Assembly (NCBI GenBank): GCA_004297445.1
Contig: SCUK01000003.1
Span: forward strand, 1-64,000
DNA: 64,000 nt
Source: Anaerolineae bacterium
Lineage (GTDB): Bacteria; Chloroflexota; Anaerolineae; Anaerolineales; UBA11579
Direction of reading: 5' to 3'
Below are positions 32,801 through 42,485 of this stretch, one piece after another (positions within the stretch are counted from its first letter, which is position 1; each line of letters begins with the position of its first letter). The notes beneath the pieces were generated by a model. The model was not told the DNA's origin. It was given only the letters and a program-made list of their open reading frames with translations, and searched no databases. A program made the position numbers and the translations under genes.

Positions 32801-35218
32801 ATGGAGCGTTTACGGATCAGTTCGCAATGGGTGAAAATCATCAATGACATCTGGGGACACAAGTCGCGCTCGATGCTGGTGGTGTTGTCTATTGCTGTCG
32901 GGGTAGCGGTCGTCGGAATGATAAACAATGCACGCTATTACATAGAGCGTGACTTATACGGGGCATTTTCGCAAGGAACCCCCGCGAGCATTCAAATCTA
33001 TGTGTCCTACTTCCCCGAGAGTCTTGCGGATGAAGTGGAGGGCCTGCGGTATGTGGCGGCGGCCCAGGCCCGCCGAGATGAGAGCGTTGAACTCGTGGCT
33101 GCGGATGGGAAAACCTTTGACGCGGTCCTTAGCGCGGCGCCCGATTACAGCGAGATGCGCGTAAACCAGATTGAGGTAGAGGAAGGCGCTCCCGCGCCGA
33201 GCTTACGCGGCGCGCTGGTGGAGCGACAGGCTGCTGAGGCGCTGGGTATTGACATTGGCGATGTCGTCGTTGTCCGTTTGCAGGATAACAAGACCTATGA
33301 ACTGCATATTCAAGGAATTGTCCACGACCTTTATGCCTTACCGTACAGCATCAGCAGCGAGGTGATGCTGTATACCAATCTGGAAACTATCCAATGGATA
33401 GGGGGGCGGGCCGGGTATAACCGGCTGGATGTCCTGCTGGAAGGCAACCCACATGACCGCGAGACGGCGCTGACACAGGGGACCCTGATCCGCGACCGGT
33501 TGTTGGAGCCGGCGGGCTACCGGGCAGGGAGCATCCTGATTCCCGGAATCCAGGCAAACCCTGGCGAGCATTGGGCGCAGAACCAGGTACAGGGGTTTAT
33601 CCTCATCCTGCAAATCATGAGCGCGATGGCAATCTTCCTAAGCGGCGGATTGGTGGTGAATACCATCACCGCTATTTTGAACCAACAGGTAAAACAAATC
33701 GGAATCATGCGTTCGGTGGGAGCGGAAAGACTGCAAATTGCAAGAATGTACGTTTTCAATGTCCTTATCTTCAGCCTGGGCGGGCTGGCGCTTGCCTTGC
33801 CGCTGGGGCTACTGGGCTCGATTGGGCTGGGCGAGTTTGCTGCGAGCTTCCTGAATTTTGACCTCACCCTCCACAACCTTGCGCCGGATGTACTGGCTAT
33901 CGAGATTGTCATCGCCCTGGCTGTGCCGATGGCGGTGGCCCTGTGGCCAATCCTTAAGGGAACGGCGATCTCGGTCTACCAGGCAATCTATCAGTATGGG
34001 CAAATTCAAGATGCCGGGATGGGGCGAGTCCAGCGCTTGTTGTTCCGACTCAAGTTCCTTCCGCCGCCGGTGATGATGTCTCTACAAAACACCTTTCGTA
34101 ACCTGCCGCGTTTGGGATTCACGGTAATTACCCTGACAATGGCAGGGGCAACGTTTGTGGCGGCGCTCAGCACACGCGCTTCCCTGAATGCCATGGTGGG
34201 GGATCTGATTCGATATGCGGCCTATGATGTTGCAATTTCGCTGAGTGGCGGGGCGAACCGTCTGGCTGTGCAGCGCGAGGCCTTCCGGCTCGAGGGCGTT
34301 GAAGTGGCTGAAGTGTGGACGCGGGCAGGGGCGGTCCTGATGAACCCGAATGGTAGCGAAGGGGAACAACTGGCCCTGATCGGGTTGCCGGTAGATACGG
34401 TTACGATTGACGTGAAGTTACTGGAAGGGCGCTGGCTGGTGGAAGGGGATGCGCGTAACCTCGTCCTGAATGAGGATCTGGCCCAATTGCTCGGCGACAT
34501 TGAAATTGGCGACACGCTGCGATTGAAGATTGGAGATACAACCCGGCCCTTCACGGTAGTGGGAATCGCTTCGCGCCATCTTTCCGGCCCATCGGCGTAC
34601 CTGCCGTATGCGGAGCTCGCCAAGATAACGGGCCGCAGTTACCCTGCAGATGAAGTCCGCATCCGGACGAGCCTGGATGGATTCGCCAGCCAGGAAGAAC
34701 AGGATGCGCTGGCCGTTGCGGTGGAAGAGCGATTTAGCAACGCCGGGCTGAGTGATTCGGCAGCGCGGCCCCGGCACAACCGGTTGAGCTTTTTTTCCGG
34801 CCCCTTCCAAATCATTCTGGTGGTGCTCGTCATCATGGCTGGGCTTTTGGGTATCGTCGGGGGCCTAAGTTTGACGGGGACGATGGGCATTAACGTTCTG
34901 GAGCGCACCCGGGAAATCGGCGTCCTGCGTGCGGTTGGAGCGACAAACCCGGCGATCCGGCAGGTGGTGGTCGTGGAGGGGATTTTCGTGGCCATCGTTT
35001 CCTGGGGACTGGTGACCCTGATTTCTCCCAGCACCAGCGCGGCGCTGGCGGCGGCTGTCATTACGGCTGTGCTGCGGTCTGATGTAGTATTTAGTTTTTC
35101 CTTCGCCGGGTTGTTGTATTGGCTGGGCATTGTGGTCATTATCGGCGCTGTGGCGAGCCTGGCGCCTGCCCGCAGCGCCGTGACGTTGACAGTCCGGGAA
35201 GTATTGGATTACGAATGA
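32801..35218 (+). CDS. ABC transporter permease, FtsX/MacB-type, two-repeat
   Basis: 805 aa with two MacB_PCD/FtsX repeats. TM at about 24-44, a large extracytoplasmic domain (about 50-240), then three TM helices (about 268-290, 320-345, 365-390). A second periplasm-type domain follows (about 440-640), with TM helices at about 670-695, 720-745 and 760-785. '[20 protein letters not shown]' and '[20 protein letters not shown]' are the paired FtsX signatures. Works with the ATPase encoded next. Likely exports a lipid, peptide or drug, or acts as a mechanotransmitter. Ribosome site GAGG before the ATG. Confidence 0.92.
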   Translation: MERLRISSQWVKIINDIWGHKSRSMLVVLSIAVGVAVVGMINNARYYIERDLYGAFSQGTPASIQIYVSYFPESLADEVEGLRYVAAAQARRDESVELVAADGKTFDAVLSAAPDYSEMRVNQIEVEEGAPAPSLRGALVERQAAEALGIDIGDVVVVRLQDNKTYELHIQGIVHDLYALPYSISSEVMLYTNLETIQWIGGRAGYNRLDVLLEGNPHDRETALTQGTLIRDRLLEPAGYRAGSILIPGIQANPGEHWAQNQVQGFILILQIMSAMAIFLSGGLVVNTITAILNQQVKQIGIMRSVGAERLQIARMYVFNVLIFSLGGLALALPLGLLGSIGLGEFAASFLNFDLTLHNLAPDVLAIEIVIALAVPMAVALWPILKGTAISVYQAIYQYGQIQDAGMGRVQRLLFRLKFLPPPVMMSLQNTFRNLPRLGFTVITLTMAGATFVAALSTRASLNAMVGDLIRYAAYDVAISLSGGANRLAVQREAFRLEGVEVAEVWTRAGAVLMNPNGSEGEQLALIGLPVDTVTIDVKLLEGRWLVEGDARNLVLNEDLAQLLGDIEIGDTLRLKIGDTTRPFTVVGIASRHLSGPSAYLPYAELAKITGRSYPADEVRIRTSLDGFASQEEQDALAVAVEERFSNAGLSDSAARPRHNRLSFFSGPFQIILVVLVIMAGLLGIVGGLSLTGTMGINVLERTREIGVLRAVGATNPAIRQVVVVEGIFVAIVSWGLVTLISPSTSAALAAAVITAVLRSDVVFSFSFAGLLYWLGIVVIIGAVASLAPARSAVTLTVREVLDYE

Positions 35219-35270
35219 GCCCTCACCTTTGGTCGTTGGCGAAACTGTAAACTACTCCAGTGAGAAACAC

Positions 35271-35990
35271 GTGAAAACAAGAGCAACAAGCGAATCGAAG
35301 AGCACAAACGGCCACTCAGCGCTGATTGACTTCAGGGATGTGGAGAAAATCTACCGGACGGAGGCGGGCGATTTCCCTGCGCTGCGGGGCATAAATCTGC
35401 AGATTGAAGGCGGGGAATTCGTGTCCGTCATCGGCAAGTCCGGCAGCGGAAAGACCACATTGGTGAATATGCTTACCGGAATCGACCATCCTACAAAAGG
35501 CGAAATCAGTATCGCCGGTGTGAATATACATGAGTTGACTGAAAGCAATATGGCCCGCTGGCGGGGGCGAAACCTTGGTGTTGTCTTCCAGTTTTTTCAG
35601 CTCCTGCCCACGCTGTCCGTAGTGCAAAACGTCATGATTCCCATGGATTTCTGTAATATGTATGTGCCCGCAGAGCGGATGGGGATTGCGATGAACCTCT
35701 TGGAACAAGTCGGAATCGCCGACCATGCCCACAAGCCACCCAGCCGATTATCCGGCGGTCAGCAACAACGGGCAGCCATCGCTCGGGCGTTGGCCAACGA
35801 CCCGCCTATCATCGCCACGGACGAACCAACCGGCAACCTTGACAGTAAGACGGCCAACCAGGTGTTTGAACTGTTCCAGAAACTGGTAGACGGCGGTAAG
35901 ACCATTCTGATGGTGACGCATGATGAAGACCTTGCCAAGCGCGCCGGCAGAACGGTGGAAATCGCTGACGGTGAAATCATAAGGCAATAA
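35271..35990 (+). CDS. ABC transporter ATP-binding protein, MacB/LolD type
   Basis: About 239 aa. Walker A '[12 protein letters not shown]', Q-loop '[14 protein letters not shown]', signature '[16 protein letters not shown]', Walker B '[15 protein letters not shown]' and H-loop '[14 protein letters not shown]'. 'PTGNLDS' and the FQFF segment place it in the MacB/LolD/FtsE group. Powers the permease encoded 50 bases upstream. The start is unclear: GTG 35271 is preferred; a TTG at 35229 would add 14 residues. Confidence 0.93.
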   Translation: MKTRATSESKSTNGHSALIDFRDVEKIYRTEAGDFPALRGINLQIEGGEFVSVIGKSGSGKTTLVNMLTGIDHPTKGEISIAGVNIHELTESNMARWRGRNLGVVFQFFQLLPTLSVVQNVMIPMDFCNMYVPAERMGIAMNLLEQVGIADHAHKPPSRLSGGQQQRAAIARALANDPPIIATDEPTGNLDSKTANQVFELFQKLVDGGKTILMVTHDEDLAKRAGRTVEIADGEIIRQ

Positions 35991-35996
35991 GTTGTC

Positions 35997-36026
35997 GAGG
36001 GGCTAAAGTCGGCCCCTCTCATATTT
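35997..36026 (+). terminator. Probable terminator after the ABC exporter operon
   Basis: 7-bp stem GAGGGGC / GCCCCTC with an 8-base loop, followed by TCATATTTCT, an interrupted T-rich tail. Lies between convergent genes. Confidence 0.5.
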
Positions 36027-36899
36027 CTAATTCCCGAGTTGCAGATTCCCTGCGCCCATGTCCACGGTAATCCTCAAGACCGGGCCGGTTCCAGGTTGAG
36101 AGTAAGTAAACTCGTCCAGTTGTTGCCAGGTCCCGCCGAGAGAAACATTGGACATCGCGCCGTTTACCGTGACCTGCGCAGGAACACCGGCTGGGACGAC
36201 CAGAGTGATATTGCTGAGCGCGGCGTTGATGATGACGTCCGAATCGCGCTTGAGGTCGCCTGAGAAATCCAACACAAAGTTGCCGGCTCCGCCATCAAAG
36301 TGCAGGCTGGTGAAATTAGCATTCCCCAGGTTGCGAAACTCGACATCTGATGCCCCGGTACTCACGCGCAGTTCGGTCATCTCTACCAAGTTGGGCGACG
36401 AAAAATCGACATCCAGCGATGCGGCGCCGGTATAGAGGCGCACTTCTTCTAGTCGTAACCCACCCAGGTCAAAATTGCCATCAAATGCGCCGGCATTAAT
36501 CTTCAGGGATAAGTGGGCATCGGCAAGGAGCAGGTCCCAGGTGTTCTCCAGGTCATCAAAATTGGGAAGGCCCCCCAGGTTGTAGCGAAACCCTTCCTGT
36601 TCCAGCGTGAACTCTTTGCCGGTAACCGTGAGGGTCGGGCGGAATTCTTCAACGTTGAATGTTGCCGTCCCGGTGACCAGACCGGAATCGGCACCGGGCG
36701 AGATGATTAGTTCGCCAGCGCCAAAATTGATATTCAGGACGGCTGTTTCGCCGGGAGCCAGCCCGGGGACCTGAATGGATTCGTTAACGGTTGGACCAAT
36801 AACGATGCCGCTCTCCGGCGCGTTGATGGATACACCACAGGCAAGGCTGGCGATTGTGAGGGCAGTGAGGACGCACAAGGTCCTGGTGAAAGGTCTCAT
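36027..36899 (-). CDS. Lipoprotein with toast-rack / DUF4097-like beta domains
   Basis: 290 aa. Lipoprotein signal with lipobox 'IASLAC'. An N-terminal stretch 'GETAVLNINFGAGELIISPG' resembles the Toast_rack_N domain. The C-terminal half repeats a beta-helix-like pattern 'DGNFDLGGLRLEEVRLYTGA', 'ELRVSTGASDVEFRNLGNA', 'LHFDGGAGNFVLDFSG'. Such domains occur in envelope-stress proteins of the LiaF/LiaG type. It sits on the outer face of the membrane. AAAGGAG lies five bases before the ATG. Confidence 0.7.
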   Translation of the reverse strand: MRPFTRTLCVLTALTIASLACGVSINAPESGIVIGPTVNESIQVPGLAPGETAVLNINFGAGELIISPGADSGLVTGTATFNVEEFRPTLTVTGKEFTLEQEGFRYNLGGLPNFDDLENTWDLLLADAHLSLKINAGAFDGNFDLGGLRLEEVRLYTGAASLDVDFSSPNLVEMTELRVSTGASDVEFRNLGNANFTSLHFDGGAGNFVLDFSGDLKRDSDVIINAALSNITLVVPAGVPAQVTVNGAMSNVSLGGTWQQLDEFTYSQPGTGPVLRITVDMGAGNLQLGN

Positions 36900-36959
36900 T
36901 GAATCTCCTTTGTCGTTTATCTATTCCCTATACGACAAGGGGATGAAAGGGTTTCGCGA

Positions 36960-37484
36960 TTACAGGTATTGACCCACGAGGCCGAGAATCGCGAGCCCCA
37001 TGCCAAGGCCGACAATCCAACCGGCCAACACATCCGAGACATAGTGGACGCCCATTGCAATGCGCGCCGGGCCCACCAGGGGTCCCCAGACCAAGAGGAG
37101 CCATCCGAACCAGGCTGGCCCAAGGCCAAACGCCACGACGCCCAGCATCATGCCGCGGGCAGCATGGCCGGAGGGGAAGGAGTGTGGATCGGTCTTGCGG
37201 TACATTTGCCCCCACTCGCCTTCGGGCCGGCGGCGGCGGATGGCGAATTTCAATGCAAGGACGAGTAGGGCAGTCACCAGAATGCTGACGAATAGGATTG
37301 CGGCGCGAGTCTTCCATATCGGGGAACCCAGCCATCCGGTGAGCAGCAGGCCAGCGAGCCAAAACCAGGAATCTCCAGAGTGGCCAAAGAGAATAGCAAT
37401 ATTCCGGAGAGGGCCGGGCTGTTCCGCCACGCGCAAACGGTTGGAGAGCGCGGCATCGCGCGCAAGAAGGGTCTCGAAATTCAT
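36960..37484 (-). CDS. PAP2-family membrane phosphatase
   Basis: 174 aa, five TM helices. The three-part phosphatase motif is complete: 'KFAIRRRRPEG' (K-x6-R-P), 'PSGHA' and 'RIAMGVHYVSDVLAG' (R-x5-H-x3-D). Removes phosphate from lipid phosphates or undecaprenyl pyrophosphate at the membrane. The start is ATG 37484 ('MNFETLL'), five bases after the stop of the nucleotidyltransferase gene, so the two are co-transcribed. Confidence 0.9.
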   Translation of the reverse strand: MNFETLLARDAALSNRLRVAEQPGPLRNIAILFGHSGDSWFWLAGLLLTGWLGSPIWKTRAAILFVSILVTALLVLALKFAIRRRRPEGEWGQMYRKTDPHSFPSGHAARGMMLGVVAFGLGPAWFGWLLLVWGPLVGPARIAMGVHYVSDVLAGWIVGLGMGLAILGLVGQYL

Positions 37485-37489
37485 CCGGA

Positions 37490-38257
37490 TTACTTGCCTG
37501 AAAGGTCGGCGCGGAGCATCTCGAGCTGGTTGGGCTTGTCCACGTCCATGCCGATCTCTGCATAGGGGCACATCACCGCACGTGCCTTCAGGCCCATGCG
37601 TTTGCTCACCTGCTTCTCGGCTCCGGCTAAATCCACAAGGCGGAAGAGAATCATGAACAGGGTGTCAAATCCTACAAGGCTGGCCTGCTTCAGGACATTC
37701 TTGCGTGATGCTTCGAGGCGATTCCAGAGTCCGCGCTGAGAAAGAACGACCCAGGTCTTGACTACGTTCATGTCGCCGCCGCAGACTTGAATGCCCTTGA
37801 GTTTGGTGTAGGTGCGATTTGAGCCGGGAAAGCGAGATTCCATGACACTCCGTTCCACGACGTTGTAATACATGTCATGGTCGGTCTGCAGGCAGGTCTC
37901 CACGGTCCAGTCCACCATTTCCGGGGAGATGGTCGGGATGTCGGAGGAAACAATCAGAACATGGGTGGCGGAAGGGTTAAGGTCGACGACTTTTTGCGTT
38001 CCGGCGCGGATGTTGTCCACCATGCCGCCCTGGTTGGGGACGTAATGCAGTTTCTTAGCGCAGGTGAGGCTGGCAGATTCGTCCAACCCTATGATGACAA
38101 CGTTTTCAACTTTCTTGGCTTTGCTAATTGCATCGAGAATCCACTGAATCATGGGTTTTCCAGCAACATCCACCAGCGCCTTGGAATTCCCTTGCGTATA
38201 GACAAATAGCGGTTCGTCCGGTTTTGGGATTCCCCCGGCAGTGATTATGGCATCCAT
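37490..38257 (-). CDS. Nucleotidyltransferase (MobA/GlmU-like NTP transferase fold)
   Basis: 255 aa. N-terminal 'DAIITAGGIPKPDEPLFVYT' and 'KALVDVAGKPMIQWILDAI' match the nucleotide-binding start of sugar-nucleotide or MobA-like transferases, though the usual G-x-G-x-R loop is altered (AGGIPKPDE). 'VLIVSSDIPTISPEMVDW' carries the metal-binding Asp. The C-terminal half ('VSKRMGLKARAVMCPYAEIG') is unlike known sugar nucleotidyltransferases. It lies four bases after the 38262 gene and five before the PAP2 gene. The phosphate substrate cannot be told. Confidence 0.8.
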   Translation of the reverse strand: MDAIITAGGIPKPDEPLFVYTQGNSKALVDVAGKPMIQWILDAISKAKKVENVVIIGLDESASLTCAKKLHYVPNQGGMVDNIRAGTQKVVDLNPSATHVLIVSSDIPTISPEMVDWTVETCLQTDHDMYYNVVERSVMESRFPGSNRTYTKLKGIQVCGGDMNVVKTWVVLSQRGLWNRLEASRKNVLKQASLVGFDTLFMILFRLVDLAGAEKQVSKRMGLKARAVMCPYAEIGMDVDKPNQLEMLRADLSGK

Positions 38258-38261
38258 ACGG

Positions 38262-39161
38262 TCAGTTCAACTCCTGAATCTGGGGTTCGAACTTCAACTG
38301 GTCCAGCAATTCATTCAGTTCCTGATTCGTAAGTTTACGGCCCTTGCCGGAAACAGCGATGAGGGCGGCCTCCATCATGTTGGTGCCAAAGGAACGGCCC
38401 TCCAGTACCGGCGTGGCGGTTACCAGGTACTTCACGCCGGCCGACCGGAACAATTCCACGTCTTCCTGAGTGGTTGTGTTGGTCACGATAATCTTCCCGG
38501 GGAGTTTTTCCGGCATGTGGCGCTTGATGTAGTGACAGTCACCCACGATGAAGGTGGCCCAATCATAATAGTTTTTGAATTTCGGATCGCGCTTTTCCTG
38601 TTTTTCGCCGGTAGGATAGATCCATTCAAAGGGTAGGCGGCCGGCGATGGGCATGAGGAGGGCGGCCATACGCTTGACGGCGGAAACGGAGTGCAGTGGG
38701 ATCGGGATGCCCAGCCCAAACATCAAGTCTCCGAAGATGCATTCATAGCCTGCGTTGACAAACGAGGAGGTGAACCCCCAGCGATCCGCGCCGAGGGTAA
38801 TGAAGGCGCGCTTCTCTTTTATGTAACCGCCAATTTCTTTCTCTATCTTTGGCAGGGCGCGGGCTTCGAGAGTGTTTTTCAGTCCTGTGCCATCCACAAT
38901 GGGGGTCTTTTCAACGAAACGTACCATGGGCTTGACGCTGTGAAGGGGGTACCATTTATCGTCCACCAGGAGCCCGAGGTCGGCGCCGCCTACGCCAAAC
39001 GCATCCACTTTGCCGTCCAGTTCCTTGTACTTTTGGGCGGCGGCTTCCATGTCGCCATCGAAGCCAATACGCTCTATACTGACTTTCTCACCCAGCAATT
39101 GGACTTCAACGGCCTTGTTTCTTTTCGAAGACCCCAGACTGATGCTGACAGCACGCTTCAT
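38262..39161 (-). CDS. Conserved protein of the family labelled 'quinate 5-dehydrogenase' (function unproven)
   Basis: 299 aa. 'SISLGSSKRNKAVEVQLLGE', 'GKVDAFGVGGADLGL', 'TPIVDGTGLKNTLEARALP', 'CIFGDLMFGLGIPIPL' and 'LPFEWIYPTGEKQEK' match a family I recall from Deinococcota and Chloroflexota that databases call quinate 5-dehydrogenase. I see no Rossmann GxGxxG and no shikimate-dehydrogenase motif, so the label may be wrong. First gene of a tight three-gene unit with a nucleotidyltransferase and a PAP2 phosphatase. GAGGAGG precedes the ATG, and TATACT lies at 39198-39203. Confidence 0.7.
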   Translation of the reverse strand: MKRAVSISLGSSKRNKAVEVQLLGEKVSIERIGFDGDMEAAAQKYKELDGKVDAFGVGGADLGLLVDDKWYPLHSVKPMVRFVEKTPIVDGTGLKNTLEARALPKIEKEIGGYIKEKRAFITLGADRWGFTSSFVNAGYECIFGDLMFGLGIPIPLHSVSAVKRMAALLMPIAGRLPFEWIYPTGEKQEKRDPKFKNYYDWATFIVGDCHYIKRHMPEKLPGKIIVTNTTTQEDVELFRSAGVKYLVTATPVLEGRSFGTNMMEAALIAVSGKGRKLTNQELNELLDQLKFEPQIQELN

Positions 39162-39265
39162 AGAAAACGCCTCCTCGGCAGGGTGGAATGCGCCTGCAGT
39201 ATACTCCTAATCCGGCGTCGGATTAACGTGGGGGTAGAGTAGTTTTGCTTGAAAGTCAACACGTG

Positions 39266-39271
39266 TATAAT
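39266..39271 (+). promoter_or_regulatory. -10 box of ilvE
   Basis: TATAAT about 60 bases upstream of the ilvE ATG; TTTTGC at 39243 gives a weak -35 at 17 bases. A strong AAAGGAG ribosome site lies at about 39318. The divergent minus-strand TATACT lies at 39198-39203. Confidence 0.5.
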
Positions 39272-39331
39272 GATGATTGTGTGCCTGGGGAGTGCGTGCT
39301 TGCATAACAAACCATGAAAGGAGATTGACCG

Positions 39332-40267
39332 ATGCTTCCAGGATTTGCCTTTTTCAAGGGAAGTATTGTGCCTTACTCAGAGGCCAAGGTGGGGGTGATG
39401 ACTCACTCCCTGAATTACGGTACGGCTGTTTTTGGAGGGGTGCGGGGCTATTGGAATGAACAGGAAGAAGAGCTGTTTATCTTCCGGGCCATGGACCACT
39501 ACAAACGATTTCTAAATTCGGCCAAACTGATGCTCATGGATTTGGGGACTTCGGCCGAGGACATGACGCGAATGACTATCGAGCTGCTGCAAAAAGAAGG
39601 CCTGCGGCAGGATATGTATATCCGTCCGCTGGCTTATAAGGGCGATGAGATCATTGGTGTGCGACTGCACAATCTGACGGATGAATTTACAATCTTCGCT
39701 GTGCCATTTGACAAGTATGTGAGCAATGATACCGGCGCGCACGTCACTTTCTCCTCCTGGCGGCGGGTAGACGACAACATGATCCCAGCGCGTGGCAAGA
39801 TCGCCGGGGCTTATGTGAATACCGCGCTGATCAAGACCGATGCGGTGCGGGCGGGTTTTGACGAGGCCCTGGTACTCAACGTGGACGGCCATCTTAGCGA
39901 GGGTAGCGCCGAAAACATCTTCATGGTGCGCGATGGTAAAATCATCACTCCGCCAGTTACGGACAACATCCTGGAAGGAATCACCCGGCGCAGCGTGATA
40001 GAACTGGCGCAGGAAGAACTGGGCGTGGAAGTAATTGAACGTCATATTGACCGTACGGAAGTCTATCTGTGCGACGAGTTTTTCATGACCGGCACTGCTG
40101 CTCAGGTCACTGCGGTGACCAAAGTCGATCACCGGCCTATTGGCAATGGCGAGATGGGACCCATTACGAGCCAGATGCGCAAACTGTATTCAGATGTCGT
40201 GCGCGGCAAGGTGAAGAAGTACCGGCATTGGAATACGCCAGTCTTTGAAAAGATGCTGGTGAAATAG
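39332..40267 (+). CDS. ilvE: Branched-chain amino acid aminotransferase
   Basis: 311 aa fold-type IV PLP enzyme. 'MTHSLNYGTAVFGGVRGYW' at the start, 'RGKIAGAYVNTALIKTDA' with the PLP Lys, 'DEALVLNVDGHLSEGSAENI', 'TRRSVIELAQEELGVEV' and 'CDEFFMTGTAAQVTAV' are the BCAT landmarks. Transfers the amino group between Val/Leu/Ile and 2-oxoglutarate. Single gene closed by a terminator. Confidence 0.96.
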   Translation: MLPGFAFFKGSIVPYSEAKVGVMTHSLNYGTAVFGGVRGYWNEQEEELFIFRAMDHYKRFLNSAKLMLMDLGTSAEDMTRMTIELLQKEGLRQDMYIRPLAYKGDEIIGVRLHNLTDEFTIFAVPFDKYVSNDTGAHVTFSSWRRVDDNMIPARGKIAGAYVNTALIKTDAVRAGFDEALVLNVDGHLSEGSAENIFMVRDGKIITPPVTDNILEGITRRSVIELAQEELGVEVIERHIDRTEVYLCDEFFMTGTAAQVTAVTKVDHRPIGNGEMGPITSQMRKLYSDVVRGKVKKYRHWNTPVFEKMLVK

Positions 40268-40307
40268 CCAGAACGCCTGAACCGACTGGTTGACAAAAGA
40301 GACAGGA

Positions 40308-40338
40308 CAGCGGGCGGCCCAGCCGCCCGCTGTTATTA
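40308..40338 (+). terminator. Rho-independent terminator after ilvE
   Basis: 11-bp GC-rich stem CAGCGGGCGGC (40308-40318) / GCCGCCCGCTG (40322-40332), loop CCA, then TTATTATC. The AT-rich tail may double as the -10 of the next gene. Confidence 0.8.
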
Positions 40339-40357
40339 TCCAGCTGAATTGCGAGCA

Positions 40358-41521
40358 ATGACCATCATGAACGGATCGTCATTTACCCCTGAAGAGCTGA
40401 GGCGATACTCCCGCCACCTGCTTATCCCTGAAGTGGGGATGGCCGGGCAGCGTCGGCTTAAGGACTCGGCTGTGCTTGTGGTCGGCGTGGGCGGGCTGGG
40501 TTCGCCGGCGGCACAATACCTCGCGGCGGCCGGCGTTGGGCGGCTGGGGCTGGTGGATTTTGACGTGGTAAGCGAAAGCAATTTGCAGCGCCAGGTATTG
40601 TATGGGAACGCCAGCCTGGGGCAACGGAAAGTGGAAGCCGCGCGTGCCCGACTGAATGACCTGAATCCCGAGGTGGAAGTCACGATGTATGACCGGGTGT
40701 TTGACCGGTCTAGCGCGATGGAAATCGCTAATGGCTATAGTCTGATCCTGGACGGCACAGATAATTTCCCGACCCGCTATTTGACGAATGACCTGTGTGT
40801 AAAGCTCGGAATCCCCAATGTGTACGGGTCCATCTACCGGTTTGAGGGACAGGTAAGTCTGTTTGATGGCAGGTCAGGGCCGTGCTACCGCTGCCTGTTT
40901 CCGGAGCCGCCGCCGCCGGGCAGCGTTCCGTCCTGCGCTGAAGGGGGCGTACTGGGAGTGCTGCCGGGGGTGATCGGCAGCCTGCAAGCGGCGGAAGCGC
41001 TAAAGTGGCTGCTGGGGATCGGCGAAATGCTCCAGGGTTGGTTACTGCTTTACAATGCTCTTGATGCATCCGTGGACCGAATTCGGTTGCGCAAGAATCC
41101 GGAATGCCGGGTGTGCGGCCGACCGCCGGAAGAAATCGAGTTGATTGATTATGAGCAATTCTGTGGTGTGCCGATCGCCGAAGCGCCGCACGGCCGCCCG
41201 ATGACGGCCAAAGTTGCGCCGCGCGAACTGGTTGACGAGTTGAAGGGTGGCAAGGACATCAAACTCATTGATGTTCGCGAGCCTCACGAATTGGAGATCT
41301 CTGCGCTGGAGGGGACGATAAACATCCCCATCGGCTCATTGCCGGAGAGGTTGAAAGACCTGGATACCCAGCAGGCCTATGTGGTCATGTGCCGCAGCGG
41401 GAGCCGCTCGGCGCGTGGGGTGGACCTAATGCACGCCGCAGGTTTTGGGGACGTACGTAACCTGGAAGGCGGCATCAACGAATGGGCGCGCGTCGTAGAC
41501 CCACACCTGTCTGTATACTGA
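40358..41521 (+). CDS. MoeB/ThiF-type adenylyltransferase fused to a rhodanese domain
   Basis: 387 aa. E1-like domain (1 to about 260): 'GVGGLGSPAAQYLAAAGVG' binds ATP, 'VDFDVVSESNLQRQVLY' follows, catalytic-type Cys in 'VPSCAEGGVLG', zinc pairs 'CYRC' and 'CRVC'. Rhodanese domain (about 285-387): 'LIDVREPHELEIS' and active-site Cys in 'VVMCRSGSRSAR'. Activates a ubiquitin-like sulfur carrier (MoaD or ThiS type) and loads sulfur. Starts at ATG 40358 or 40367. Confidence 0.94.
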   Translation: MTIMNGSSFTPEELRRYSRHLLIPEVGMAGQRRLKDSAVLVVGVGGLGSPAAQYLAAAGVGRLGLVDFDVVSESNLQRQVLYGNASLGQRKVEAARARLNDLNPEVEVTMYDRVFDRSSAMEIANGYSLILDGTDNFPTRYLTNDLCVKLGIPNVYGSIYRFEGQVSLFDGRSGPCYRCLFPEPPPPGSVPSCAEGGVLGVLPGVIGSLQAAEALKWLLGIGEMLQGWLLLYNALDASVDRIRLRKNPECRVCGRPPEEIELIDYEQFCGVPIAEAPHGRPMTAKVAPRELVDELKGGKDIKLIDVREPHELEISALEGTINIPIGSLPERLKDLDTQQAYVVMCRSGSRSARGVDLMHAAGFGDVRNLEGGINEWARVVDPHLSVY

Positions 41522-41526
41522 GCAGG

Positions 41527-41532
41527 TATAAT
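41527..41532 (+). promoter_or_regulatory. -10 box of the PIG-L gene
   Basis: Consensus TATAAT, 14 bases before the ATG at 41547, giving a leader of only about 8 bases with no Shine-Dalgarno site. Confidence 0.55.
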
Positions 41533-41546
41533 TTCCCGGTTAACAA

Positions 41547-42464
41547 ATGACTCAAGATACTTATCAGGGCAAGAAAATGCTTATCGCGCTTGCCCACCCC
41601 GACGATGAATCGTTTGGGATGGGAGGCACCATCGCGCATTATTCCAATCTGGGGGTTGAAATCCATCTGATGTGCGCCACACGCGGTGAAGCCGGCAGCG
41701 TGGCGGCAGAGTTGCTCAAAGATGGAATGACCATCCCTGAATTGCGCGAAGGGGAATTGCGCTGCGCGGCTGAAATCCTGGGCATCACGCACCTTGAGTT
41801 CATGGGCTACCGCGATTCGGGTATGGCAGGTTCCCCCGACAATGAAAATCCGGCATCGCTGGTGGCGGCGCCACTGGAGGCAGTGACTGAAATGGTAGTT
41901 CGTACCATCCGGGCGTTCAAGCCGGATGTGGTGGTGACGTTTGACCCGGTTGGCGGGTACCACCATCCCGACCACATCAAGATTCAGCGTGCCACCGTCG
42001 CGGCGTTTGCAGCTGCCGGGGATCCGGAAAAATTCGCCAATGCCGGATTGCCCTTCCAGGCGGGGCAGCTTTACTTCGGCGTGTTTCCCAGGCGACTGTT
42101 TCGTACAACCGTGAAAGTGTTTGACAGGCTGAACCGTAACAGGGCCGCGCAGCAAATTGCGAGATTGTTCGGGAAGAAGGTTCCCAATCCGCGTCACTTT
42201 GGTCGAAACCAGGATATTGACCTGGTGATGTTGGCGGGAGATGAGGATTACCCCGAGCATGTATTGGTAGATTACGGTGAGGTGCGGGACCTGAAGGATC
42301 GCGCCGATGCCTGCCATGCCAGCCAACTGGATTTTGGGAGGCAAGGAGGAAGCCGCCTGATGCGCCTATTTGCCCGTCTGCAAAGACGGCGGGATCGGTA
42401 CATGCGTGCTTATCCTGAGACCTCCGCAAATTTCAGGGCGAAGGATTTGTTTCTCAACTCGTAG
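41547..42464 (+). CDS. PIG-L family deacetylase
   Basis: 305 aa. 'LIALAHPDDESFGMGGTIAH' holds the zinc ligands His-Pro-Asp-Asp, and 'YHHPDHIKIQ' the third. This fold removes acetyl groups from N-acetylglucosaminyl lipids or sugars (MshB, BshB, LmbE). The substrate cannot be told. Cytoplasmic. It has its own TATAAT box and is followed by a Nudix gene 21 bases on. Confidence 0.93.
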   Translation: MTQDTYQGKKMLIALAHPDDESFGMGGTIAHYSNLGVEIHLMCATRGEAGSVAAELLKDGMTIPELREGELRCAAEILGITHLEFMGYRDSGMAGSPDNENPASLVAAPLEAVTEMVVRTIRAFKPDVVVTFDPVGGYHHPDHIKIQRATVAAFAAAGDPEKFANAGLPFQAGQLYFGVFPRRLFRTTVKVFDRLNRNRAAQQIARLFGKKVPNPRHFGRNQDIDLVMLAGDEDYPEHVLVDYGEVRDLKDRADACHASQLDFGRQGGSRLMRLFARLQRRRDRYMRAYPETSANFRAKDLFLNS

Positions 42465-42485
42465 TTTCCGAGAGCAGGTCAAATC

